From contig DATFXM010000005.1 of the NCBI GenBank assembly GCA_035315885.1, forward strand, positions 1 to 42,684: a stretch of DNA of 42,684 bases. Reading direction: 5' to 3'. Source of the stretch: DATFXM01 sp035315885 (lineage in GTDB: Bacteria; Acidobacteriota; Blastocatellia; UBA7656). Positions 24,635 to 32,404 of this stretch are shown here, one piece after another. Made by a program: the position numbers and the translations under genes. The notes beneath the pieces are model-generated. The model was not told where the DNA came from, searched no databases, and saw only the letters and a list, made by a program, of their open reading frames with translations. Each line of letters begins with the position of its first letter. Position 1 is the first letter of the stretch.

Positions 24635-26010
24635 GAAGCGACCACCTCCTGCTTCGCTGCATCAAACGTGACCCGCTTGCCGGTCTGAAGCGCGGCGATT
24701 GTCATGCACAGCGCCACCGAATGATTGTACGCGGCGTGAATATCTGCATTGGGAGCCTTCCTCGACCGCACGCACTCCATCCAGTTCCGCATATGCGCCA
24801 GTGTAGAAGGGTCGGCACCGGTGCTGGCGCTTGTCTCGGCCTTCGCCGCCGTATGGTCCACCAGTGACATCTCCTGAACCTGAAACGGCTCCTTATGCAT
24901 CGGCTTGGCGTACGTCTCGGTGAGGCCGCCTTCCGCGTTCACCTTGTTCGTGTCCAGATTCATGCTGCCGCCGTTCGAGTAATAGATTTCCTTTACTCCA
25001 CCGGCGCTGTTTGTTTGACGGGACGAGTAAACGACCTGGAAACCCTTGCCTCCTTTTGCAGCGTCGCCGTAGTCGAACACCGCGGTCATCGTGTCGAAAT
25101 TCTTACGACCATCGCGCCAGAGGTAGATGCCGCCGTTTGCCACTACGCTTGTAGGATGATTGAACCCCGAGAACCAGTGCACGGTGTCGATCTGATGAAC
25201 CATCCACTGATCCGGAATTCCGGACGAGTAAGGCCAGAACAGTCGGAACTCGAGGTACTTTCGCGCGTCGAATGGCTCGTTTGGCCGGTTGATCAGGAAC
25301 CGCTTCCAGTCTGTGTCCTGTTCTTTCAGTTGCGGCACCAGCTCCGGACGCCGCCAACGCCCGGGTTGATTTACATTCCAGGTCATATCGGCCATAACGA
25401 TGTCGCCGAACTTGCCCGACTTTATGAAATCGTAAGCCCGCATGTAACTCGGAGTTGAACGGCGCTGCGTCCCCACCTGAACGATGCTCTTTGACCCGGT
25501 AACCAGCTTCAACGCGTTTCGCGCGTCGCTCATGATGTTTGCAAAAGGTTTTTCGACGTAAACATCCTTACCTGCACGAACCGCTTCAATACAGTGATAG
25601 GCGTGCTGGAAATCTGCGGTAGCGATGACCACCGCGTCGATGTTTTTTATCGAGTAAAGCTCTTCGGTGTTACGCGCCTTCGCCAGTTGTTCGCCGCCGA
25701 TCGGGACCTTGAGTTTGTCAGCGTGAGCGACGATGAAATCGGCGCCTTCTTCTCGCCGCTTGTTCCAGATGTCGCAAACCGCAACGGGCTCGAAATTCAA
25801 TTCGACGGCTAGATGGAGGAGCGAGGGAATCAACGCATCGCGCGCGCGGTCGCCGGGGCCTACGAATGCAACCCTGACTCTATCGTTTGCGCCCAAGATT
25901 CGCGCGTAGCTGGAGGCGCGCGCGCCGATGGCAAGTCCGGCAGCGCCGGCTGCGGTGGTCTTCATGAACGTTCTGCGTGAGCTTGTCTCTTTCTTGATTG
26001 TGTCAGCCAT
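24631..26010 (-). CDS. Tat-exported Gfo/Idh/MocA family oxidoreductase
   Basis: 459 residues from ATG 26010, preceded by the strong ribosome site GGGAGGGAGATA; an earlier frame to 26055 is translated repeat R6. A twin-arginine signal (SRRTFMK followed by an Ala/Gly-rich stretch) implies export already folded with bound cofactor. The Rossmann fingerprint is AFVGPGDRARDALIPSL, the EKPFAN motif carries the conserved Lys, and the C-terminal domain has HQIDTVHWFSGFNHP and the DTNKVNAEGGL region. Exported Gfo/Idh enzymes often keep NAD(P) tightly bound and act on glycosides in the periplasm. Its stop overlaps the PmoA-like start by four bases, so the two are translated together. The substrate is unknown; context suggests keto-sugar chemistry. 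Confidence 0.93.
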   Translation of the reverse strand: MADTIKKETSSRRTFMKTTAAGAAGLAIGARASSYARILGANDRVRVAFVGPGDRARDALIPSLLHLAVELNFEPVAVCDIWNKRREEGADFIVAHADKLKVPIGGEQLAKARNTEELYSIKNIDAVVIATADFQHAYHCIEAVRAGKDVYVEKPFANIMSDARNALKLVTGSKSIVQVGTQRRSTPSYMRAYDFIKSGKFGDIVMADMTWNVNQPGRWRRPELVPQLKEQDTDWKRFLINRPNEPFDARKYLEFRLFWPYSSGIPDQWMVHQIDTVHWFSGFNHPTSVVANGGIYLWRDGRKNFDTMTAVFDYGDAAKGGKGFQVVYSSRQTNSAGGVKEIYYSNGGSMNLDTNKVNAEGGLTETYAKPMHKEPFQVQEMSLVDHTAAKAETSASTGADPSTLAHMRNWMECVRSRKAPNADIHAAYNHSVALCMTIAALQTGKRVTFDAAKQEVVAS

Positions 26011-26029
26011 TATCTCCCTCCCCAGGAAG

Positions 26030-26094
26030 CTCTGAGTTCTGAGCACTGAGTGCATCCGGAGTTTAAGCCTATTCGGAACTCAGAACTCAGTACT
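26030..26094. repeat. Inverted heptamer array R6 (CTGAGTN units) supplying a stop codon
   Basis: CTGAGTTCTGAGCACTGAGT (26032-26051) and its inverted partner GGAACTCAGAACTCAGTACT (26075-26094) flank about 23 unrelated bases. The TGA stop of the TIM-barrel gene (26080-26082, minus strand) lies inside the right arm. It separates two codirectional genes of the leftward operon. Confidence 0.88.
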
Positions 26095-26961
26095 TTTCAA
26101 GGCGCGGCGAAGCAACTCTTTCATTCCAGCCATACTCTGGCGGGTGGATTCTTCCGGGGTCTTTGCGCCACGCCAATGTGTCTCCAGACTCAAGGTGCCG
26201 TGATAACCATCCTGCTTCAATGCGCGAAACTGACCGACGTAGTCGATGATACCCTTGCCCATCGCCATCCATTCCGTCTTGCCGTCAGAATTCCGCACTA
26301 TGTCCTTGCAATGCATGTAGCCAATTCGTTCCTTTGGAAGCCTGGAGTAGCCATCGGGGAACGGTGTTTCTCCCCGCGCGGCCGCGTTGCCCGGATCCCA
26401 GTTCAGCTTGAAGGCAGGCGATTGCACCGCTTTCAACGTTCTGGCCGCCTCGACTGCGGTGGCCGTATTGCAAGCGTGCTCGTTTTCGAGCAGCAACGTG
26501 ACTCCTTTTTTCGCGGCTGCCGCCGCCGCCTCCGAGAGCTTGTGATCGATCGCCTCGCGATAGGCGGTCTGATCTTCAAGCCGCCAGAAGTCAAAGATCC
26601 GAACGTTGGTGGTGTTGAACGCCCTCGCAAGCTCGAATCCACGCTCGAGCAATTCGCCTTGCTGTTCGAACGTGTAACTCGCGCCGAACTGATCTCGCTT
26701 TGGGCTGAACTTAGAGATCGGTGCGCCAGGCCAGTCTACTTTGAAGATCGGTGAAGCCAGCGATGAAACTCTCAGCTTGTACAGTTCGAGCAGCTTGCGA
26801 GCTTCGCCGACTTCCTTGCCGTCAAGGGCCATAATGTTTTTGCCCCAAAGCTCGCGCAGTTCAACGTAGGCCAGACCAAACTCACCAGACGCAACTTCGA
26901 GAGCACGGCCGAAGTCGTTCGTGATCTCGTCTGTGATTACCGACAACTTGAAAACCGGCAT
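26080..26961 (-). CDS. Sugar phosphate isomerase/epimerase family (xylose-isomerase-like TIM barrel)
   Basis: 293 residues, no signal peptide, so cytosolic. The xylose-isomerase-like TIM barrel shows LSVITDEITNDFGRALEVA at the first strand. Metal-site segments are LLLENEHA, KLNWDPGNAAA, GYMHCKDIV and LSLETHW, carrying the Glu, Asp, His and Glu ligands of the AP_endonuc_2 family. Such proteins are isomerases, epimerases or keto-sugar dehydratases/lyases; in clusters with Gfo/Idh enzymes they commonly act on 3-keto sugars or inosose-like compounds. The last residues (KSTEF) and the stop are encoded by repeat R6. Thirty bases separate it from the upstream TIM-barrel gene. Confidence 0.9.
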   Translation of the reverse strand: MPVFKLSVITDEITNDFGRALEVASGEFGLAYVELRELWGKNIMALDGKEVGEARKLLELYKLRVSSLASPIFKVDWPGAPISKFSPKRDQFGASYTFEQQGELLERGFELARAFNTTNVRIFDFWRLEDQTAYREAIDHKLSEAAAAAAKKGVTLLLENEHACNTATAVEAARTLKAVQSPAFKLNWDPGNAAARGETPFPDGYSRLPKERIGYMHCKDIVRNSDGKTEWMAMGKGIIDYVGQFRALKQDGYHGTLSLETHWRGAKTPEESTRQSMAGMKELLRRALKSTEF

Positions 26962-26991
26962 CAGTTTGAGTCTCTATCGATCATTCCGCGG

Positions 26992-27981
26992 TTAGGGTTC
27001 GGTGTCGAGTACCTTCAATCCTATCTTGTCTTCGAGGTACTCCTTGCTAATCATCGCGCATTCTTTTGGCGACCTAGTTTCGTCGGGTACACGGTCGAGC
27101 TCCACTATCGCCCATCCGCGGAATTTGATTTCTCGCAGGGAGTCAAAAACTGCTCGCAGGTTTACTCTGCCGCGCCCCAGCTCCACAAACCGATAAGACT
27201 CGGAACCACTGCCGCCGCTCGACGGTCTATTCTCGACATCCTTGATGTGCAGAAACAGAATCCGCTCTCGGTATTTTCTGATCGCCGCCGCGGGATCGCC
27301 GCCTCCCTGCGTATAGTGCGCGACGTCCAACAGCAACTTTACGTATCGAGGATCTGATGAATGCATCAACGCATCCACTTCGGCGGCACTCTGTCCAAGA
27401 CTGCCCATATGATTGTGATACGCCATCGGGATTCCGAGATCTGTCGTGCGCTTGCCCACCTCGGTCAATAACCGTCCAAGTCTTTTTGCGTCCTCGGCGG
27501 ACGGTGCGCGATCCTTTGGCCGCGTCGAGTCGGTCATTTGCAGATAGAGGCCGCCGGCTTCGCGCAGGAACGTCGCATGTTTTACCTGTGTCGCGATCGC
27601 CTCCTGCACGTCATAGTCCGCGCCCTGAGGTCCGCCACCAGAAAGAGCAACGAACGTCAGTTTGCGTCGAGCAAGCAGGTCGCGAAGCGCTCGTGGCTTG
27701 TCGCCGAACTCCTTGAGGACATTCGAGCGAAGCTGGATTCCACGAAAGCCCACTTCGGTGATGTCGTCGATTGCCTGCCGGTCCTTGCCGTTCCAGGTGA
27801 TTGCCGCGTATCCGAAGCGAATCGCGGACGGTGCGGCACTGACGGGTTTATCGAAGTATGAAAGGTCCATTGGCGGATATAGTGGGGGTTCAAACAGCGC
27901 AGCCAGATTGCGTGAAGGTAAAGCGGTGGCGGCAGCTAGCGAGCCCAGCCCGATCACAAAACGTCGACGATTCTGTTGCAT
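26992..27981 (-). CDS. Exported sugar phosphate isomerase/epimerase-like TIM-barrel protein
   Basis: About 329 residues from ATG 27981, with GGGAGG seven bases upstream. A twin-arginine motif NRRRFVIGLG followed by an alanine-rich hydrophobic segment indicates Tat export. The barrel matches the inosose-dehydratase/IolE-like group: FGYAAITWNGKDRQAIDDI, IPMAYHNHMGS, VKLLLDVAHYTQGGGDP, ILFLHIKDVEN and GWAIVELDR provide the usual Glu/Asp/His metal ligands (His-Asn-His, Asp, His-Lys-Asp, Glu). It is the first gene of the leftward run, and its intergenic region with manD contains array R7. Export of an isomerase with an exported Gfo/Idh and the PmoA-like protein suggests a periplasmic reaction series. 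The substrate is unknown. Confidence 0.88.
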   Translation of the reverse strand: MQQNRRRFVIGLGSLAAATALPSRNLAALFEPPLYPPMDLSYFDKPVSAAPSAIRFGYAAITWNGKDRQAIDDITEVGFRGIQLRSNVLKEFGDKPRALRDLLARRKLTFVALSGGGPQGADYDVQEAIATQVKHATFLREAGGLYLQMTDSTRPKDRAPSAEDAKRLGRLLTEVGKRTTDLGIPMAYHNHMGSLGQSAAEVDALMHSSDPRYVKLLLDVAHYTQGGGDPAAAIRKYRERILFLHIKDVENRPSSGGSGSESYRFVELGRGRVNLRAVFDSLREIKFRGWAIVELDRVPDETRSPKECAMISKEYLEDKIGLKVLDTEP

Positions 27982-28168
27982 CAACTGGCCTCCCTGTCTG
28001 CGTTCTGCTCCGCGTCCGAAAACACGAGTCTGGAACGGGGAAACGCCGGAGTTGGCCGCCCTGAGCCCACTTATTCTACTGTGAACTTCTCGGTTGCTGA
28101 ATTTCTCGCGAAGTTGTTATTGATGACAAGCCAAATGTAGCACGGCCTTCGTTGACTCGTAAAAGGCA

Positions 28169-28253
28169 ACTGAGCAGTAGACAGTAGGCAGTATGCAGTA
28201 TGCAGTAGAACGCGAAACCCTAAACCCTAACTGCCTACTGCCTACTGCTCAGA
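28169..28253. repeat. Inverted heptamer array R7 (GCAGTAG units) with CCCTAAA loop
   Basis: Left arm 28170-28208 consists of GCAGTAG/GCAGTAT units; right arm 28231-28252 is the inverse. The outer 22 bases of each arm pair at 21 positions. The loop contains AAACCCTAAACCCTAA, itself a heptamer repeat. It lies between divergent genes (TIM-barrel operon and manD). The rest of the 27982-28308 gap shows only a GGAG ribosome-site candidate near 28291. Confidence 0.9.
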
Positions 28254-28308
28254 AGCCTCTGCTATCATCTCGGGGACCGAAAGCCGCATTGGAGATCGAA
28301 TACCCAAA

Positions 28309-29517
28309 ATGAAAATAGTAGACGCCAGAGTCATTGTCTGCAGTCCTGGTAGAAACTTCGTCACACTCAAGCTCATCACCGAAGATCGTGTCTACGGGCT
28401 TGGTGATGCGACGTTGAATGGGCGCGAGATGTCCGTCGCAAGCTACCTCAACGACCACATCATTCCCTTGCTGATCGGACGCGATGCCCGACGCATCGAG
28501 GACACGTGGCAGTATCTGTACAAGGGCGCTTATTGGCGGCGCGGACCGGTTACCATGGCGGCAATCAGCGCGGTGGACACCGCGCTTTGGGACATAAAGG
28601 GCAAGAGCGTCAATACGCCTGTCTATCAGTTGTTGGGCGGCGCTTCTCGCGAGGCGGTGATGGTCTACGGGCACGCCAATGGTGCGGACATAGATGAGAC
28701 AGCAAGCGCTGTAGCTCGCTACGTCCAGCTCGGCTATAAGGCGGTGCGGGCGCAGTCCGGGATTCCGGGCCTCGCGAGCACCTATGGCGTCGGACGCGGC
28801 CAGTTGCACTACGAACCCGCGGAAAAGGGTCTGCCGCCCGAGAATGTCTGGAGCAGCGAGTACTACCTGAACTTTGTTCCGGACTTGTTCAAGAGGCTTC
28901 GGAGCGAGTTTGGTCCACAACTGCATTTGCTTCACGATGTCCATCATAGGCTCACCCCGATACAAGCGGCGCGACTGGGCAAGAGCCTTGAACCCTACAG
29001 CCTGTTCTGGATGGAAGACCCGGTGCCTGCAGAACTGCAGGAGAGTTTCAGGCTGATACGTCAGCACACCACGACTCCGCTCGCAGTTGGCGAAGTATTC
29101 AACTCGATTTTCGACTGCGAGACGTTGATCCGCGAACAACTGATCGACTACATCCGAACGACTGTTGTGCACGCTGGCGGAATCAGTCACCTGAGGAAAA
29201 TTGCGAACTTCGCGGAAGTGTTTCACGTGCTTACCGGCTCGCATGGAGCTACGGACCTGAGCCCTGTTTGCATGGCGGCCGCGCTGCACTTCGATCTGAG
29301 CGTGCACAACTTTGGAATTCAGGAGTACATGAGGCACACAGAGGAGACCGATCGTGTATTCCCGCATTCATACTACTTCGAGGATGGAATGATGCACCCG
29401 GGCGACCGGCCGGGCCTCGGCGTTGATTTGGACGAGGACCTGGCGAAACAATATCCGTACGAGCGTGCGTACCTTCCGGTCAATAGAAAGATGGATGGCA
29501 CGATGCATAGTTGGTAA
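28309..29517 (+). CDS. manD: D-mannonate dehydratase, enolase superfamily
   Basis: Dehydrates D-mannonate to 2-keto-3-deoxy-D-gluconate in the glucuronate branch; cytoplasmic, Mg-dependent. Length is 402 residues, and residue numbers coincide with the characterised ManD family: Arg147, Tyr159, metal ligands Asp210, Glu236 and Glu262, His212 in HDVHHRL, the GSHGATDLSP loop with Ala314, and terminal Trp402. As I recall, Ala rather than Pro at 314 marks the efficient mannonate-specific group, so real D-mannonate activity is likely; RspA-type annotations are less apt. It supplies the step after UxaC and a fructuronate reductase. It is followed after 36 bases by a small coiled-coil gene and is divergent from the TIM-barrel operon. 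A 372-residue antisense frame is a shadow. Confidence 0.96.
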   Translation: MKIVDARVIVCSPGRNFVTLKLITEDRVYGLGDATLNGREMSVASYLNDHIIPLLIGRDARRIEDTWQYLYKGAYWRRGPVTMAAISAVDTALWDIKGKSVNTPVYQLLGGASREAVMVYGHANGADIDETASAVARYVQLGYKAVRAQSGIPGLASTYGVGRGQLHYEPAEKGLPPENVWSSEYYLNFVPDLFKRLRSEFGPQLHLLHDVHHRLTPIQAARLGKSLEPYSLFWMEDPVPAELQESFRLIRQHTTTPLAVGEVFNSIFDCETLIREQLIDYIRTTVVHAGGISHLRKIANFAEVFHVLTGSHGATDLSPVCMAAALHFDLSVHNFGIQEYMRHTEETDRVFPHSYYFEDGMMHPGDRPGLGVDLDEDLAKQYPYERAYLPVNRKMDGTMHSW

Positions 29518-29553
29518 TGAGATGAATACACAGAACTCCAAGAGGAATGTGAA

Positions 29554-30006
29554 ATGAAAATTGGACTATTATCTCGAATGAGCTGGACGGCGATTGCGCT
29601 GATCTGCGTAATGTTCTTGCTCGCACAAGGTGAGAAGAGCATTGTCCGCTCCAACGAAGCGATCGAGCCTGGAGCGCAAGACGTGATGAATCTCGACCGT
29701 CGCATCAGCGTTCTCGAGCAACGGCTTTTTACAATCGAGTCTTCAGTCAACAGACTTCAGCAACAAGCCTTTTCGCAGCGATCCACGCCTGCACCGGGGC
29801 AAAACGACGTTGAGATGAATCTGCTTCGGACCCAAATCGAACTGCTGATGGGGCGATTGCGGGAGGTCGAGTGCGGCCTCGTGCACCTGGACGAACGCAC
29901 GCTGCCAGGGACCGCAAAAGCGGCGCGGGACCGGGCAGGCGCACAGGGAAGGGAACCCTGCAGATTGAATCCGGAGACTCCGATTCTGCTGTCTCCGAGG
30001 CAGTAG
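29554..30006 (+). CDS. Small membrane-anchored or secreted coiled-coil protein, unknown function
   Basis: 150 residues. The N-terminus (SRMSWTAIALICVMFLLAQG) is a signal peptide or single membrane anchor. Residues 47-72 (DRRISVLEQRLFTIESSVNR) and about 87-110 (MNLLRTQIELLMGRLREVEC) show heptad spacing typical of short coiled coils. The C-terminal 40 residues are low-complexity and basic. The final codons (AGG CAG TAG) and the stop are repeat R8 sequence. It follows manD by 36 bases and is probably co-transcribed, with a reasonable ribosome site (GAGGAATG). No known family is recognised. Confidence 0.7.
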   Translation: MKIGLLSRMSWTAIALICVMFLLAQGEKSIVRSNEAIEPGAQDVMNLDRRISVLEQRLFTIESSVNRLQQQAFSQRSTPAPGQNDVEMNLLRTQIELLMGRLREVECGLVHLDERTLPGTAKAARDRAGAQGREPCRLNPETPILLSPRQ

Positions 30007-30153
30007 GCAGTAGGCAGTAGGCAGTTTCGCGTTAGCTTAATCTGTGTGTAAAGAAAGATGGTTAGTGAGCCCTTGGCTGCAAGTCATCCTTCACTCAAAC
30101 GAAACCTAAACCCGAAACCCTAAACCCGAAACTGCCTACTGCCTACTGCCTTT
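29999..30153. repeat. Inverted heptamer array R8 (GCAGTAG units) closing two convergent genes
   Basis: Left arm 30000-30026 is GCAGTAG repeated; right arm 30130-30152 is the inverse; the centre includes AAACCTAAACCCGAAACCC-like CCCTAAA/CCCGAAA units (30102-30131). Both flanking genes, the coiled-coil gene from the left and eda from the right, end with AGG CAG TAG taken from the arms (stops at 30004-30006 and 30143-30145). Confidence 0.92.
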
Positions 30154-30799
30154 CGCTTCTAGCTTCTTTGACGATCTGAATAAACTGTGTAGTGCGTTCG
30201 GTGATGATTTGAGGTTGGCCTTCCGCGAGTGCTTTGGTGTCCACGAGATCGGCCCCTACTCCGAGGGCTGACGCTCCAGCCTTTATGAAATCCGCGGCGG
30301 TCTTTAATGAGACGCCTCCGGTCGGCACCAGCTCAACCTGAGGCAGCGGTGCTTTCAGAGACTTTAGGTAGCTTGCTCCGCCAACCGCATTAGCGGGGAA
30401 GACTTTTACCAGATCGGCGCCCGCCTTCCACGCGGTGACCACTTCGGTGGGTGTTAAAGCACCGGGCATCACCGGAATGCTGTAGCGCCTGCAGCACGAA
30501 ATAGTCTCAAGGTCCAGCGACGGACTCACGATGAACTGCGCGCCCGAGAGAATGCACGCCCTCGCCGTCTCGGCATCAAGCACAGTGCCCGCACCTACGA
30601 TTGCTTCAGTTCCGAAGTGTCGCACGACCTCTTCGATAAGCTTCACCGCGCCGGGCACGGTCATCGTTATCTCCAGAACCGAAAGGCCGCCTTTTTTGAT
30701 CGCGTCGATGGCCCGCTTTGCAATGTCCGCCGAGTGCGCGCGGATCACAGGGATCACCCCAACATCGACAATGCTGCCGATTATTTCTGATTTGGTCAT
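30143..30799 (-). CDS. eda: KDPG/KHG aldolase
   Basis: Cleaves 2-keto-3-deoxy-6-phosphogluconate to pyruvate and glyceraldehyde-3-phosphate (and 4-hydroxy-2-oxoglutarate), the last step of the hexuronate and Entner-Doudoroff routes. 218 residues, class I aldolase: Glu43 in VLEITM, Thr72 in GAGTV, the Schiff-base Lys132 in DLVKVFPA, and the phosphate-binding PTGGV. Start ATG 30799, 10 bases after the uxaA-like stop, so one operon. Its stop codon and last residues (RQ) lie in repeat R8. The KDG kinase needed to make its substrate is not in the window. Confidence 0.96.
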   Translation of the reverse strand: MTKSEIIGSIVDVGVIPVIRAHSADIAKRAIDAIKKGGLSVLEITMTVPGAVKLIEEVVRHFGTEAIVGAGTVLDAETARACILSGAQFIVSPSLDLETISCCRRYSIPVMPGALTPTEVVTAWKAGADLVKVFPANAVGGASYLKSLKAPLPQVELVPTGGVSLKTAADFIKAGASALGVGADLVDTKALAEGQPQIITERTTQFIQIVKEARSERQ

Positions 30800-30809
30800 G
30801 CTCGTTAGT

Positions 30810-32384
30810 CTAAAGCGAGACGGTCTGCTCGGCCCAGAACTGAAATTCGCGGTGCTTCAATTCTTCGGCTCGCGCCGGCACTTCGCCGCTGGCCACCTTG
30901 CGGACGTGCTCGAAGACCCTGTTGCCTACCTGTTCAATCGTTTCGGTTCCGTCGATCACTGTGCCCGCTGAGAGATCAAGATCGCGCGACATCCGCTCAA
31001 ACACCGGCGTATTCGACGCCAGCTTTATTACCGGGGCGATTGCGTTACCAATCGTTGTTCCGCGTCCGGTCGTAAAAACTACGACATTGGCTCCCGCGGC
31101 GACCAGTCCGGGCGTCGACTCCTGATCGTATCCCGGTCCCTGCATAAGATTGATTCCGCGGTTCCGAGGAGTCTCGGCATATTCTACAACCCCTTCGACT
31201 CGGGTGGTTCCCGCCTTTGAGATCGCGCCAAGCGATTTGATCGTTATGTTCAGCAGCCCACCTGCGATGTTGCCCGGGCTCGGATTCTGGTTTAGCACCG
31301 CGCCAAACTTTGAGGCGTATTCTTTATACCAGTCCACCATCCTGAAGATCGCACGGCCCGTATCCGCATCCTTGGCCCGGTAAGCGAGAATGTGCTCGGC
31401 GCCGCAAAACTCGGGGACTTCGGTGATCAGAACCGTGCCGCCGCATCTTACGATGCGATCCGCGGTGCGGCCGAGGGACGGGTTTGCCGAGATGCCGGAA
31501 AACGCGTCCGAAGCGCCGCACTTCACACCAAGAACCAGCTCACTGACTGGAACGCACGCCCTCGTAGCTAGATTGACCTCCGGCAGCATGCTCTCGACTT
31601 CGCGGAGCCCTCGCTCGATTGCAGCCTGGGTGCCGCCCGATTCCTGTATCCCTATTTTTGCAACCGGCTTGTTGAACTGCTTCTCGCGTTTCAGAAGATA
31701 CTTCTCGACCTGGTTCAAATTCGTTTTCTCGCATCCCAGGTCCATCAGAATCACCCCGCCGACGTTCGGATGGTCGGCGTAGTTTGAAAGCGTTCGCAAC
31801 ATCACTTCGATCGTAGAGCCATCCTGACATCCGCAGCCTTTGTTGTGCGGAATCGCAACTACACCGTCCACGTTCGGAAACTTGTCCCGGTTATAGAGCA
31901 TGAACTCAGATATCATCGAAATCTGCTGAGCTTCATGGCTGGCGCACATGCTGGTAGGCACGATCAGCAGATAGTTGCGAGTGCCCACACGCCCATCCGG
32001 CCGGCGAAATCCAGCAAACGTGTCTCGCTCGTTTTCGGGTATGTAATCCGTTGGCGCATTCTGAAGGTCATCCGGCAGATTGCGAATCGTGGGAACATCG
32101 TTGGTCATGTTCTCGGGAGTGATCTGTTGCCCCTCCGCGATTCCAAGCGACGTGCCGATTGGCTGACCAAACTGGAGGACAAACTCACCCGCTGGTATTG
32201 CTCTTGTAGCGAAGCGATGCCCGGGCGGCACGCTTTGATTCACGCGGATGATTCGACCATCGGCCAGCGAGACTTCAAGTTCCGGCGGCGTCTTGCTCTT
32301 GACCACCGCAACGTTGTCTCGAGGATCCACGATTATCGCGTAGTCCCCCAAAACGGCTCTCAAAACTGGTTCCGTTGTTGACAT
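30810..32384 (-). CDS. uxaA: Altronate/galactarate dehydratase family (UxaA-like, SAF domain fused)
   Basis: About 524 residues from ATG 32384. A GTG at 32408 overlapping the previous stop as GTGA would add eight residues and is a real alternative if translation is coupled. It has an N-terminal SAF domain (to about 95), then the UxaA/GarD catalytic part: GTRNYLLIVPT, HNKGCGCQDG, MDLGCEKTN, IQESGGT, VKCGASDAFSGISANPSLG, EVPEFCGAEHIL and TTGRGTTIGNAIAP. The cysteines and Glu in these blocks are typical metal/substrate sites. Altronate dehydration to 2-keto-3-deoxygluconate fits best with neighbouring uxaC and eda; galactarate dehydratase (GarD) is the main alternative. It sits between the NagB-fold gene and eda in a compact operon. 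Confidence 0.9.
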   Translation of the reverse strand: MSTTEPVLRAVLGDYAIIVDPRDNVAVVKSKTPPELEVSLADGRIIRVNQSVPPGHRFATRAIPAGEFVLQFGQPIGTSLGIAEGQQITPENMTNDVPTIRNLPDDLQNAPTDYIPENERDTFAGFRRPDGRVGTRNYLLIVPTSMCASHEAQQISMISEFMLYNRDKFPNVDGVVAIPHNKGCGCQDGSTIEVMLRTLSNYADHPNVGGVILMDLGCEKTNLNQVEKYLLKREKQFNKPVAKIGIQESGGTQAAIERGLREVESMLPEVNLATRACVPVSELVLGVKCGASDAFSGISANPSLGRTADRIVRCGGTVLITEVPEFCGAEHILAYRAKDADTGRAIFRMVDWYKEYASKFGAVLNQNPSPGNIAGGLLNITIKSLGAISKAGTTRVEGVVEYAETPRNRGINLMQGPGYDQESTPGLVAAGANVVVFTTGRGTTIGNAIAPVIKLASNTPVFERMSRDLDLSAGTVIDGTETIEQVGNRVFEHVRKVASGEVPARAEELKHREFQFWAEQTVSL

Positions 32385-32404
32385 ACCCGCTGGTCCGAAC
32401 CGCT

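Noticed and set aside
28214..28230. Telomere-like CCCTAAA repeats as a chromosome end or eukaryotic contaminant
   Set aside because: Only two to three units inside a hairpin loop flanked by ordinary bacterial genes.
28249..29367. 372-residue antisense frame over manD
   Set aside because: Every ManD active-site residue is in the sense frame; the antisense frame begins in ordinary coding sequence and ends in repeat R7.
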